From positions 125,202 to 149,407 of the forward strand of contig DBXY01000017.1 of assembly GCA_002309765.1 (NCBI GenBank): DNA of 24,206 bases. The letters are read 5' to 3'. Shown here one piece after another: positions 5,881 to 14,294 of the stretch. The notes under the pieces were generated by a model. That model saw only the letters and a list, made by a program, of their open reading frames with translations, was not told where the DNA came from and ran no database searches. The position numbers and the translations under genes are program-made. The stretch comes from Verrucomicrobia bacterium UBA1200 (GTDB lineage: Bacteria > Verrucomicrobiota > Kiritimatiellia > RFP12 > UBA1067). The first letter of the stretch is position 1; every line of letters begins with the position of its first letter.

Positions 5881-8855
5881 CCGAGTTGCTGAATCCAGAG
5901 CGGAAGCTGGTCGATGAGGTTGTCGACTGGCTGTGTGGACGGGTTGCGCGCGATCCTTCGGGTGCGCGGTCGCTCGCGCATCTGATGGTTGTCGTGCCGA
6001 CTGCGCAGAGCGGAAGAAACCTGCGGCTCGCCCTCGCGAAGAGGGCCGCTGAAAACGGCTGGGGCGGGATTTTGCCGCCGCACGTCGTCCAGCCGTTCCG
6101 CCTCGTCATCCCCGCCGACCGATCGCGGCCGGAGGCGAACGAGGCGGAAGTCGCCGCGCTGTTCATGCGCTTCCTTTCGGAGAAGCGAAGCGTCGCTTTG
6201 GCAACCTGGCCGCACCTTTTCCAGCGCGCAGAGGGGACGATGGACCTCCCGGCGGTCGTGGATCCGGATGCCGGGTTCGCGCTTCTCGACCAAATGACGG
6301 ACATCTGGCGCGTCCTCGCCGGCAAGGGGCTTTTGATGCAGGATGTTCCAGAGAAAGAGGCTGCGGCCCGCGTGCTGGAGGCAGCGCTGGGAGACGACAA
6401 GGCGCGCTGGGACGAGCTCGCGTCCTTCGAAAAAGAATTCTTCGCCTTTCTTGAGGCGCATGGGCTGCGCCATCCCGTCGCGTCCGTTGCGCTCGCCAAG
6501 AAGTCCGCCGCGCCGCTTGATCCGGAGATACGGGAGATCGTTCTTCCTGCCTTGGCGGATCCGGTTCTGGTGCTGCACGACGTATTGGCACAGTACGCGG
6601 ATCGCGTGCAGCTCACGACGCTCCTCCACTGCGAGGAATCCGACCGCGGCCGCTTTGACGAGTGGGGCTGCCCGAAGGTCGCGTGCTGGACAGACGCGGC
6701 GCGTCCGATTGTTTCCGGACTCGTCGATGACGACATCGCCAGCCTGCCGGACGACAAGATGCTCGCGGAGCGACTGGTCGAGGACTTTCCTGCGCGCGGT
6801 TCCGGCTTGAAGTTGCCGACCTTGGGGCTTTGCGATTCCGGGCTGTTCACCGTGATCTCGGCGGCGTTCCTCAACGAAGGGTACGCGATTCAGAATCCCG
6901 AACGCAATCGGCTCGCCGTCTCTTCGTTGGGCATCCTCCTCCGAGATCTGCTGGCGCTCTGGCGTCCGGCGGATGCAGGGCTGCCGTGGGCGTCCTTTGC
7001 CGCACTGATGCGCTCGGACGATGTTCTTGCCGCGTTGAAGTCCGCAGAAATCGCGTCCAGCCGCTCGCAGGTGCTGGAAGGACTTGACATCTATCAGAAC
7101 GCCTGTCTGCCGACGTTTGTGAAAGGACGGCTTGAATGTCCAGAGGTCGAACACGGCAAGGAGGCTGTCGCTGCCTTTGTCAACTGCGGCAACGGTTTTC
7201 TGGCTTGGATGGAAGAGGCGCGAAAAGATCGATCGCTCGTCGACTTCCTGCGTGAGATGCTTGGGCGCATCTTTTCCAAGAAGAAGGATCTAAGCTGGGC
7301 TCGTTCGGACAAGGAATTCGCACAGGCGGTGGACTGCGTGCGGAACGCGCTGGCGCTGCTTTCGAGCGCGAGCATCGGCAAGCTGGGGCTGTCAGACGCC
7401 AGCTGGATCGCGTTGGCACGGCGTCTCCTGGGTGCGGCCTCGTATTCGCTTGAGTCCGAGGAAAGGGACGTGGTGAGAACCGAAGGATGGCTTGAACTTG
7501 TGTGGAGCCTCGGCGACAAGGTCGCCTTGGCGGGACTTCACGAAGGCTCGGTGCCGGATTCCGTCGTCGGACACGCGTTCCTTCCGAACGAGCTGCGTAA
7601 AGCGCTTGGCCTCACGTCGAACGAGACGCGCCTTGCGCGAGACTCTTGGCTTCTGCAGGAACTGGTTTCCTCCCATGCGCCGCACGCTGTCCGCGCATAT
7701 GTCGCGCGCACGAACGCAACGGGCGACATCTGCCGACCGAGCCGCATGCTTTTCCTGTGTTCCGACGACGCATTGGCCTCGCGGGTCAAAAGACTTTTCG
7801 GCAATGCGGGCAAAACCGCGGTGACGCAGCCGCGAAAGGTTTCAGAGGCATGGCGCCTGCGGTTGCCTGACGAAGCACCGCTCAAGAAGGAAGATGGACG
7901 GGAATACCTCTCGCCCTCGGCCATCGACACCTACCTGAAGTCTCCCCTTGAGTATCTCCTTAAGTACGGACTCGGCATGGGGGATCGCTACGAGGAGAAG
8001 AAGGAGCTGGGATTTGATGATTACGGTACTTTCGTGCATCACGTCCTGGAACGCTTTGCGAATGAGCAGAAGACCAATCCGTTGACGGATGCAGCGTCCA
8101 TCGCAAAGGCCCTGGAGGCAATTATCGACAAAGAGGTCGCTCGGTTCGGTGAGAATCCGACGGTGAATGTCCTCCTTCAATTGCAGTCGGTACGCGAGCG
8201 GCTGATGCGCTTCGCGGCGATCCAAGCCAAATGGGCGCAGGAAGGATGGCGTGTCGAAGGAACGGAGATTCCTTACTTTGCGAAGCCGTTTGAAGATTTG
8301 GACGTCTCGATCAAAGGATGTGTTGACCGTGTCGATTACCGTATGCGCCCTGACGGAGGCAAGGAGTTCCGCATCATCGATTACAAGACATGGGATGAAT
8401 TTGAAAGTGCGAAACGGAAACATGTCAGGACCGGGACGGCGAAGCAGATTGCCTTCGCCGAACGTCTAAAGCTTCCGACTCAGCTTGAAAGGAAGAAACC
8501 AGTGCGGATGCTGACAGTGCAGCTTCCGCTTTATGGCGCGTGCCTGAAGGCGGAGTTTCCGAAAAGTTACAACGGACCGATTGCGGAATATTGCTATCTG
8601 GTCCTGGCCGAGGACAAGGTCGATGTTCTTTCCGTGACGGACTACGTTGATCTTTCGCTCAAGACAGCCCGTGCTGCCATTGAACGGATCAAGGCCAATA
8701 TCTTCTGGCCGCCGCGTGCGGATGAAGACGGCAAGCTGTACGACATCGGGCGGTTGTTCTCGTTTTCGCCAGAGAAGGATTTTGGAAACGGCGATAAGGC
8801 CAGCGCATGGCTTAAGAAGCAGGAAGCAAAATTGAAGGAGCTTGAAAATGCTTGA
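5877..8855 (+). CDS. addB-like: AddB/RecB-like PD-(D/E)XK nuclease-helicase subunit
   Basis: This 992-residue protein would be the AddB-type partner of the helicase-nuclease encoded next, acting on double-strand DNA ends. The N-terminal part (VVVPTAQSGRNLRLALAKRA near residue 38) fits the degenerate helicase half of AddB. The C-terminal RecB-type nuclease domain shows LSPSAIDTYLKSP (678-690), GTFVHHVLERF with H721/H722 and E725, RVDYR with D820, IIDYKT with D835 and K837, and QLPLYG after that. Usual AddB nucleases have a cysteine before the nuclease (CPxxF) and three after it, forming an iron-sulfur cluster; here the first position is serine (KSPLEYLL) and no downstream cysteine cluster is visible. 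The start is GTG inside the upstream TGA (GTGA). The gene overlaps the next by 8 bases. Composition is GC-rich, unlike the DUF262 pair. Confidence 0.8.
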   Translation: MTELLNPERKLVDEVVDWLCGRVARDPSGARSLAHLMVVVPTAQSGRNLRLALAKRAAENGWGGILPPHVVQPFRLVIPADRSRPEANEAEVAALFMRFLSEKRSVALATWPHLFQRAEGTMDLPAVVDPDAGFALLDQMTDIWRVLAGKGLLMQDVPEKEAAARVLEAALGDDKARWDELASFEKEFFAFLEAHGLRHPVASVALAKKSAAPLDPEIREIVLPALADPVLVLHDVLAQYADRVQLTTLLHCEESDRGRFDEWGCPKVACWTDAARPIVSGLVDDDIASLPDDKMLAERLVEDFPARGSGLKLPTLGLCDSGLFTVISAAFLNEGYAIQNPERNRLAVSSLGILLRDLLALWRPADAGLPWASFAALMRSDDVLAALKSAEIASSRSQVLEGLDIYQNACLPTFVKGRLECPEVEHGKEAVAAFVNCGNGFLAWMEEARKDRSLVDFLREMLGRIFSKKKDLSWARSDKEFAQAVDCVRNALALLSSASIGKLGLSDASWIALARRLLGAASYSLESEERDVVRTEGWLELVWSLGDKVALAGLHEGSVPDSVVGHAFLPNELRKALGLTSNETRLARDSWLLQELVSSHAPHAVRAYVARTNATGDICRPSRMLFLCSDDALASRVKRLFGNAGKTAVTQPRKVSEAWRLRLPDEAPLKKEDGREYLSPSAIDTYLKSPLEYLLKYGLGMGDRYEEKKELGFDDYGTFVHHVLERFANEQKTNPLTDAASIAKALEAIIDKEVARFGENPTVNVLLQLQSVRERLMRFAAIQAKWAQEGWRVEGTEIPYFAKPFEDLDVSIKGCVDRVDYRMRPDGGKEFRIIDYKTWDEFESAKRKHVRTGTAKQIAFAERLKLPTQLERKKPVRMLTVQLPLYGACLKAEFPKSYNGPIAEYCYLVLAEDKVDVLSVTDYVDLSLKTARAAIERIKANIFWPPRADEDGKLYDIGRLFSFSPEKDFGNGDKASAWLKKQEAKLKELENA

Positions 8856-11800
8856 GGGAAATCTGTTGATCAGGGCATCGGCGGGGACGGGCAAGACGTT
8901 TGCGCTTGCAACACGGTACTTGCGGCTGATGCTGCTCGACAAAGTCGATCCGGCCAAGATAATCGCCTTGACCTTTTCACGCGCGGCCGCGCAGGAAATC
9001 TACACCAAGATACTTGAACGGCTGTGGAAGGCAGCCGAGTGCGAGGATAATGCGAAGGATGAGTCGACGGAAATCTGCAAAGGTTTGGGACTCGCCGAAT
9101 CGTGGGACAAGGCGAAGTTTGCGTCCCTGCTGCGCAGTCTGCTCGACACCCAGCATCTCGGGACGATCGCGACGCTCGACAGCTTCATCCTGCGCATGGT
9201 CCGCAATTTTCCGCTGGAGATGGGTTTTCAGCACGCCGTGGAGGTGTTGGACGCTGTGGGCGAAGGCGATGCGGTTCAAGATGCTCTTCGTGCGATTCTG
9301 CAAGGCACCGACAAGGCCGACGACTTCATCAACGCCTTTGCCACCGCGCAAGACGGCAATCTGCCGCGCGTTCTCGAGTACAAGATTGCGCAGATGCTGA
9401 AGACATGGCGCAAATTCTACGAACATCATCCGGATTGCAGGAGTTGGACGGTCGAATCCATGCTGGCGGCGTTGGGCATCCCTGAAAAGAGCGAATGTCC
9501 TGACTTGTCGGGTTTGCCGTTCTGCGAGATCCAAAGGAGGAATGCGGTTTCGTATGAAGAGCGGTTCGCGGGGCTTTGCAGGTCGTATGATGGAAGCGCG
9601 GGGGTCTTTGACGTATCTGACGGCATCAAAGAATTGATGCTGCATTTTGCGCACGACCTCGACGCCGAATCCTACGAGTACGATTATTACGACAGGCATT
9701 ATGTCTTTAATTGCGGCAAGGAAGGTGCCGCCGCGATTCGCGCCGCGATCCGGCACATGTTCAACCTTCGCGTACATCGCCTCCTGAGGCAAGTCAAGGC
9801 GAAGATCGATTTCGTCGGCTTCGTCGAGGACGTGTACAACCGCAATTCGCGCAGAAAGGGCAAATTGACGTTCTCGGACTTCACCAAGTTCTCCGCGGCG
9901 AAGGAAGGGTCGGAGAATGCGCTTGCCCTTGCGAATCTCGAGTATCGCTTCGACGAGAAGTTCAATCATTGGGCGCTGGACGAGTTTCAGGATACGAGCG
10001 AGTTGCAGTGGAATTGCCTGCATGCGCTCATCGAGGAGGCAGCTACTTCGGGTGGCGGACGTACGGTGATGATCGTCGGCGACCTCAAGCAGTCCATCTA
10101 CACCTGGCGCGGCGGGAACGAAGAGCTGTTCAAGAAGATGATGTCGTGGGGCGCCTTTACGGACGCGGCGCTCGGAAAAATTGAAGATCTCAGCACGTCG
10201 TATCGCTACGAGAAGAACATCTGTGATTTCGTCAACGCCGTGTTCGGGGAGAAGAGCCTTCTAAAGAGTGGCGTCTTGCCGCCTGAACGTGCCAAGGCAA
10301 TCGAACTGTGGCTCTCCGACGACTGCTGGAAGGTGCATGTGCCGGTGCTCAACAAGGACGGTTGTCCTAAAGCCGGCGACTATGTCAAGGTGCTGGGCGC
10401 TCCTTATCCGGAAGGCAAGGCGGACATGCAGGCGCTGATGCCGTCGCTCGTGGACGAGGTGAAGCGGGTCTGGGAGGCGCACGAGGCCAGCGGCAGTACC
10501 GAGTCGGTCGGGATTCTCGTCCGCACGAACGATGACGGCAACGAGATCGCAGAGCGTCTGCGCTCGGAGGGGCTTCCTGTTGTGTGGGAGGGAATGAGCG
10601 CCGTCTCGGACGTGCCGGTCGTGAACGCGCTTGTCGATCTGCTGCGCCTTTCGGAACATCCAGAGGACTCCTTTGCCTGGACGGCGGTCAGCCAACTCTT
10701 CCCGATCTGTTCGACGTTGTTTGCGTCGCCGGAGGAAGGCGGAAAACTTAAGGCGGAATATGTGTCGAAGATTGTGGCGGTGAGCCTTTCGCACCAGGGG
10801 CTTTCACGTACGCTTCAGGAGTATTGCCGTGCGCTTTCGGAGAATTCGGTCGGTCTCGATTCGCTCTCGAAGCAGCGGCTTCGGGAGATGGTCGGCGTGG
10901 CAGTCGCATACGAGCAGCGCAATGCTAGCCGGTTCTCGGTCGATGGATTCGAGGCGTTCCTTGCCGCATCGTCCAAGCGCGAGCAGGGATCGTCTTCGGA
11001 CGTGGTGAGGATTCTCACGATTCATCGCTCAAAGGGGTTGACGCTTGACCGCGTGTTCGTTCCGCTCGCTGAAGGCACAAAGAAGTGGCTTGCGGATTCC
11101 GGCAGTCAAGGGCCCCTTTACGCTGCCGAGGGCTGCTGGGTGTTGCCGCACCTGTCGGCGGACGAGGCGGCGCTGAATACGGAAACGGAGAAGGCGCGGC
11201 AGGAGATGGCGGACGAGTGCCTTCTGTCGAATATCCGCACGTATTACGTCGCCTTGACGCGCGCGCGCAAGGCGATGTATGTCATCGCGCCTTTGGTGGA
11301 GCGCGACGCGGCGAAGCCGTTCTTCCGCGATGTCATCGCTTCGGCCGTTGCGGACTTCCCACGGCGCAAGACGGACAACGGATGCGAGATTATCTTCGAA
11401 CAGGGTGATGAGCCGGCGTTCAAAAAGCCGAAATCATCTTCCGCCGCAAACGATGTCCGCACCGAGCGGCAATCCTGGCATCATGACAAACCGGCGGAAA
11501 CGGTTGAGCGCGTATCGCCGTCCTCGTCCGGCCATCGCGTCTGCGCTGTGCCAGCGTCTGAGCTTTTCTCCGAGAACGCAGGAGAGGCGGCGAAAAGGGG
11601 CGTGGAGATTCACGGGCAATACGAGGCGATCGAGTGGGCGGACGAAACCGGGCTTGCCGCGCTGCCGCCGGCGTTCCATGTTGCGTTCTCGAAACCGAGT
11701 TCCGAAGCGACGGTCTGGCGCGAGAAGAGCTACGAGATCTATCGTGACAAGGGTGACAAGAGAGAATGGGAGACCGGCCAGTTTGACCGCGTCGTCTTTA

Positions 11801-12027
11801 CGGGCGAGGGGGCGGAGCGCGAGGCTGTCATCTACGACTTCAAGACGAATGCGCAGAGATCCAGTGAATCAACCGAGGAGTTTGAACAGCGGATGTGTGG
11901 GACATACGCGTCGCAGATGAATGCCTACCGCGTCGCGCTCGCGACGCTGACGGGGTTGCCGGCGGCGCGAATCCGCTCGGTATTGCTGCTTCAGTCAACC
12001 GGAAGCGCCGTCGCGTGTGGCGCTTGA
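8848..12027 (+). CDS. addA-like: AddA-like UvrD-family helicase with C-terminal nuclease domain
   Basis: This is a superfamily 1A DNA helicase of about 1059 residues. Motifs in order: Walker A ASAGTGKT (10-17), Ia LTFSRAAAQEI, ATLDSF, motif II LDEFQDT (377-383), motif III VGDLKQSIYTWRGG, motif IV TSYRYE, motif V ILTIHRSKGLTLD, and motif VI YYVALTRARKAMYV. The C-terminus carries a RecB-type nuclease core: GQFDRVV (D980) and IYDFKTN (D997, K999), then a YASQMNAYRVAL helix. With the preceding gene it should form a two-subunit end-resection complex for recombinational repair and foreign DNA degradation. I chose the ATG at 8848 rather than the TTG six bases earlier because AAGGAG lies 7 bases before it. 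It overlaps the upstream stop. The last residues (STGSAVACGA) are unremarkable. Confidence 0.85.
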   Translation: MLEGNLLIRASAGTGKTFALATRYLRLMLLDKVDPAKIIALTFSRAAAQEIYTKILERLWKAAECEDNAKDESTEICKGLGLAESWDKAKFASLLRSLLDTQHLGTIATLDSFILRMVRNFPLEMGFQHAVEVLDAVGEGDAVQDALRAILQGTDKADDFINAFATAQDGNLPRVLEYKIAQMLKTWRKFYEHHPDCRSWTVESMLAALGIPEKSECPDLSGLPFCEIQRRNAVSYEERFAGLCRSYDGSAGVFDVSDGIKELMLHFAHDLDAESYEYDYYDRHYVFNCGKEGAAAIRAAIRHMFNLRVHRLLRQVKAKIDFVGFVEDVYNRNSRRKGKLTFSDFTKFSAAKEGSENALALANLEYRFDEKFNHWALDEFQDTSELQWNCLHALIEEAATSGGGRTVMIVGDLKQSIYTWRGGNEELFKKMMSWGAFTDAALGKIEDLSTSYRYEKNICDFVNAVFGEKSLLKSGVLPPERAKAIELWLSDDCWKVHVPVLNKDGCPKAGDYVKVLGAPYPEGKADMQALMPSLVDEVKRVWEAHEASGSTESVGILVRTNDDGNEIAERLRSEGLPVVWEGMSAVSDVPVVNALVDLLRLSEHPEDSFAWTAVSQLFPICSTLFASPEEGGKLKAEYVSKIVAVSLSHQGLSRTLQEYCRALSENSVGLDSLSKQRLREMVGVAVAYEQRNASRFSVDGFEAFLAASSKREQGSSSDVVRILTIHRSKGLTLDRVFVPLAEGTKKWLADSGSQGPLYAAEGCWVLPHLSADEAALNTETEKARQEMADECLLSNIRTYYVALTRARKAMYVIAPLVERDAAKPFFRDVIASAVADFPRRKTDNGCEIIFEQGDEPAFKKPKSSSAANDVRTERQSWHHDKPAETVERVSPSSSGHRVCAVPASELFSENAGEAAKRGVEIHGQYEAIEWADETGLAALPPAFHVAFSKPSSEATVWREKSYEIYRDKGDKREWETGQFDRVVFTGEGAEREAVIYDFKTNAQRSSESTEEFEQRMCGTYASQMNAYRVALATLTGLPAARIRSVLLLQSTGSAVACGA

Positions 12028-12056
12028 ACGACTGGAATATGCTTGGAGGGTGAGCC

Positions 12057-13034
12057 ATGAAGACATCCATTGATTTTATCGGAGATGTCCATGGGCACTG
12101 CGATGAGCTTCGCGCCTTGCTGAGAAAGCTGGGCTATGTGGAGACTGCGAGTTCGTTCCGCTACCCGGGGGATGAGCGTACCGTCGTCTTTCTTGGCGAC
12201 TATGTGGACCGGGGGCCGCAGATACGGGAAACCCTGCATTTGGTTCGCGCCATGCGCGACTCGGGATCTGCCATCGCCCTCATGGGAAACCACGAATTCA
12301 ACATGTTGAGCTTCTGGTACAAAAACGGCGATGGCGGCCGGTTCTTGAAGAATCCGGGAAGGGGATACCTTCGGAAACACACCCTCAATCAAATCAAGGG
12401 CCATTGGAAGACGATCGAGACCTTTGCCGGGCGTGAGGATGAATTCGAGGAGGTTAAGGAATTCGCCAAGACGTTGCCGTTCTATCTGGAAACGGACACG
12501 TTTTGCGCACAGCACGCGAGCTTCGACCCCGAGGCGGTCTCCGCGCTGAAAAGCGCGGGCATCTCCTGCTTTGCCGACGGGAATTTCGACGAACTCATCT
12601 ACCGTGCAAACGATGAAGACTGCGAGTACGCCGATTCGCTCTTCCGTCCGATAGACCTGCTCCTGAAAGGCCCTGAAATGAAGTTGCCCGATGGCGTGTC
12701 CTTTGTTGACAAGGACGGCAAAAGGCGGACCAGCGCGCGTATCCGCTGGTGGGTGGATCCCACGAGGGCCGACTTGACGGAACTGAGCATGGCGCCGCTT
12801 GACGAGAAGTACAGGGGGCATCCCGTGCCGGACGAGGTCCAAAGACGCTACTTCCATGGCGAGGACGAGCGACCCGTGTTTTTCGGGCATTACTGGCAGA
12901 AGGGCAAGCCCCTGTTGCTACGCCGCAACGTTTGCTGCCTGGACTACAGCGTTGCTGCCGGCGGCTATCTGGCCTGCTATCGCTTTGACGGAGAGCGGCA
13001 ACTGGACGAGAGCAAGCTTGTGTGGGTTGAATGA
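12057..13034 (+). CDS. Calcineurin-like metallophosphoesterase
   Basis: This 325-residue cytosolic enzyme carries the full two-metal phosphoesterase signature: GDVHG (residues 9-13), GDYVDRG (47-53), GNHE (77-80), a later AQHAS histidine and GHYW. The order and the PPP-type GDYVDRG place it near the bacterial Ser/Thr phosphatase and diadenosine-tetraphosphatase (PrpE/ApaH-like) branch. The substrate (phosphoprotein, ApnA or RNA cap-like) cannot be told from sequence. It follows the helicase gene by 29 bases with GGAGG before the ATG, so it is probably co-transcribed. A TATAAT hexamer at 13070-13075 downstream has no convincing -35 partner. Confidence 0.85.
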   Translation: MKTSIDFIGDVHGHCDELRALLRKLGYVETASSFRYPGDERTVVFLGDYVDRGPQIRETLHLVRAMRDSGSAIALMGNHEFNMLSFWYKNGDGGRFLKNPGRGYLRKHTLNQIKGHWKTIETFAGREDEFEEVKEFAKTLPFYLETDTFCAQHASFDPEAVSALKSAGISCFADGNFDELIYRANDEDCEYADSLFRPIDLLLKGPEMKLPDGVSFVDKDGKRRTSARIRWWVDPTRADLTELSMAPLDEKYRGHPVPDEVQRRYFHGEDERPVFFGHYWQKGKPLLLRRNVCCLDYSVAAGGYLACYRFDGERQLDESKLVWVE

Positions 13035-13291
13035 TCCGCTACGGGTGCCGTACATTTTGTTGATTCCGATATAATGGAAATGTAGCGATCTGCGAGAGAT
13101 TCCGCCCGCCCGCAATGTCGTAATCTCAACGGATTTTCATTTGGCATTAAAGGCGGCGGAGTAAGAAAGCGTCTTTGCCGATGTTTTATATAGTGATGGG
13201 ACATTTAATATGGCATACAAAATCCGAAAGAAGAATCATAACATTACCAGTAAAGAACAGTCACCCGAAGTTTGAAATACGTTAAAATTGG
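13035..13291. other. Gene-poor spacer
   Basis: No convincing gene lies here. Visible items are a TATAAT hexamer at 13070-13075 without a good -35 box, and a 21-codon frame at 13210-13275 (MAYKIRKKNHNITSKEQSPE, then V and a stop) without a Shine-Dalgarno; it may be the N-terminus of a lost gene. No hairpin followed by a T-run is seen after the phosphoesterase gene. Confidence 0.5.
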
Positions 13292-13330
13292 CGCAACCTC
13301 CTTGATTTTTTGCTGGTAATTTGATAACAT
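13292..13330 (+). promoter_or_regulatory. Sigma-70-type promoter, copy 1 of a repeated promoter
   Basis: TTGATT (13302-13307) and TAACAT (13325-13330) are separated by 17 bases. The first 29 bases (13292-13320) match 14295-14323 with one mismatch, covering the -35 box, part of the spacer and the upstream CGCAACC. It would drive the 96-residue gene from an 80-base leader. Confidence 0.65.
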
Positions 13331-13411
13331 ATAGATGTTCTTGATGTGAGACCGCCAAGTAAGTATAAACGGGTGAAATTGTTTCAAGATCACTTCAACT
13401 GGAGAATCAGA

Positions 13412-13702
13412 ATGAACAGAGAAAAATGTGTTGACGAAGTGCTACGCGGGATTAGGGATTATCGCGATTACAAATATTGCGATAAGTTCCTCGATGCGAT
13501 GTCACAGAATGCCGAAGAGATTGTCTCCGGGCTTGAGCCGTACATCAAGACCTTCGATGAAATCAAGGAGACCATTCTTCATTACGTCTACTGCGCCTGC
13601 ACGGGGCTTGAGAATGCCGAGGGGTATCCAGAAACCATCATCTCCCCCAGCATTGCCTTCACCACCGAAGGTGTGTTGGCCGCGCTTGGCATCAAGAAAT
13701 AG
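13412..13702 (+). CDS. Hypothetical 96-residue protein
   Basis: This is a small acidic soluble protein, MNREKCVDEVLRGIRDYRDY..., with predicted amphipathic helices, several cysteines and tyrosines, and no recognised motif. I chose the ATG at 13412 because GGAG lies 8 bases upstream; the frame opens earlier, at 13346, but without a ribosome-binding site. A clear promoter lies at 13302-13330. Immediately downstream, the 3' end of an unrelated gene (the one ending at 15166) begins, so this body appears to occupy the place of another gene between a shared promoter and a shared tail. Confidence 0.65.
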   Translation: MNREKCVDEVLRGIRDYRDYKYCDKFLDAMSQNAEEIVSGLEPYIKTFDEIKETILHYVYCACTGLENAEGYPETIISPSIAFTTEGVLAALGIKK

Positions 13703-13706
13703 GAGG

Positions 13707-13757
13707 ATGACCGGCGACCAGCATACCCTTGGGGACATGATTGGCGGATGCGAATAA
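13707..13757 (+). pseudogene. C-terminal remnant identical to the end of the 256-residue protein at 14396-15166
   Basis: The frame MTGDQHTLGDMIGGCE plus stop repeats the last 14 residues (GDQHTLGDMIGGCE) of the protein ending at 15166. The nucleotide match is perfect apart from one synonymous change (GGC/GGT). AGGAGG sits directly before the ATG, too close for normal initiation. It is best read as the leftover 3' end of a deleted or replaced paralogue, though a 16-residue peptide cannot be excluded. Confidence 0.6.
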
Positions 13758-13803
13758 TCAAACGGATCATGTTTCCACAACGAAAACCAAGGAGAATCAA
13801 GGA
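13711..13803 (+). repeat. 93-bp direct repeat, copy 1
   Basis: It is identical to 15120-15212 except at one position (C at 13745, T at 15154). It covers the coding tail described at 13707-13757, then a noncoding stretch (CAAACGGATCATGTTTCCAC...) ending in AAGGAGAATCAAGGA, which can serve as ribosome-binding region for the next gene. Copies are 1409 bp apart in the same direction. Near-identity outside coding sequence points to a recent duplication or conversion. Confidence 0.95.
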
Positions 13804-13812
13804 AAGAGAAAG

Positions 13813-14049
13813 ATGAATTACGAACCCAAGTGGCGTGCGAGAGCCGCTAAAGCCAGGCGAGAAATCCATAAGAGGCGTCTAGCCAAGAAGATTTGGACTC
13901 AAAAAAAGAAAACCCAAGAGGATTTGTTCGAGGAGGTCAAGGTGAAGATGGTGATGCGCATCTACGGTGTCTCCTGCGAACAGGCGAAGGAGATTATCGC
14001 AGGCCGTGTAGCCGAAAGGGCTGCAATAGAGGCCTGGACATCCAGGTAG
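13813..14049 (+). CDS. Small basic protein of the VKVKMVMRIYGVS family
   Basis: This 78-residue protein has a very basic N-terminal half (WRARAAKARREIHKRRLAKK) and a C-terminal segment EDLFEEVKVKMVMRIYGVS followed by ..QAKEIIAGR. The second segment recurs in the protein at 22737 (EELFDKVKVKMVMRIYGVS, KAREIIAAR). The basic part could bind nucleic acid and the conserved part looks like two short helices around a GVS turn, helix-turn-helix-like, but the fold is a guess. I chose the ATG at 13813 because AAGGAGAATCAAGG in the repeat lies upstream; an in-frame upstream extension would translate the repeat itself. Its stop codon lies within the start of a long palindrome. Confidence 0.65.
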   Translation: MNYEPKWRARAAKARREIHKRRLAKKIWTQKKKTQEDLFEEVKVKMVMRIYGVSCEQAKEIIAGRVAERAAIEAWTSR

Positions 14050-14110
14050 GGCGAGGCGTCTCGCCGAGCCGAAATAGGACGTTGGCTCGCCGTGGACGGC
14101 TCGCCCCACC
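14045..14110. repeat. Long imperfect palindrome (REP/MITE-like intergenic element)
   Basis: The left arm 14045-14070 (GGTAGGGCGAGGCGTC...) pairs with the right arm 14084-14110, whose complement reads GGTGGGGCGAGCCGTC. The arms match apart from a few substitutions and a one-base shift, enclosing a 13-base loop. The GC-rich arms would form a stable hairpin right at the gene end, able to protect or terminate the transcript, although no T-run follows. Similar GGCGAGCC-rich palindromes are, from memory, dispersed in related genomes. Confidence 0.7.
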
Positions 14111-14294
14111 ATACCCTTCTGGTTACGCCGCTTCACCGGACACGAAACGCCACGAGAACGGGCGGAACGTGAAGCGCGAGCGAGTTAGTCCGCGTTCCTC
14201 TTCAAGTTGTTTTTACCAGTTGTTTTGGTTGTTTTACGATCCCAATCGGCATAGGTGAAAAACACAAAGATACGCCGAAAATCGTAGAAATATT
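14111..14294. other. Noncoding spacer
   Basis: No gene is convincing here. The stretch holds GC-rich sequence that may belong to the palindromic element, three short GTTGTTTT-like motifs around 14205-14235, and then AT-rich sequence leading into the second copy of the repeated promoter. Confidence 0.4.

Noticed and set aside
5739..7154. Long minus-strand frames (471 and 347 codons) opposite the AddB-like gene
   Set aside because: GC-rich antisense shadows with arginine/serine-rich composition and no motifs; the + strand frame has clear nuclease motifs.
7413..7440. TGGCACGG inside the AddB-like gene as a sigma-54 site
   Set aside because: The GC element at the required 10-base distance is missing and the site is inside coding sequence.
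8977..10023. 348-codon minus-strand frame opposite the AddA-like gene
   Set aside because: Lies across helicase motifs of the + strand gene and shows no domain of its own.
11985..12080. Possible frameshift at the end of the AddA-like gene (another phase reads EAPSRVALERLEYAWRVS)
   Set aside because: The in-frame ending gives a normal RecB-type nuclease terminus and a suitable gap to the next gene; the alternative would run into the phosphoesterase start.
11991..12890. 299-codon minus-strand frame opposite the phosphoesterase
   Set aside because: The + strand frame carries all metallophosphoesterase motifs; the antisense frame has none.
13070..13075. TATAAT as a promoter after the phosphoesterase gene
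   Set aside because: No acceptable -35 hexamer 16-18 bases upstream and no gene close downstream.
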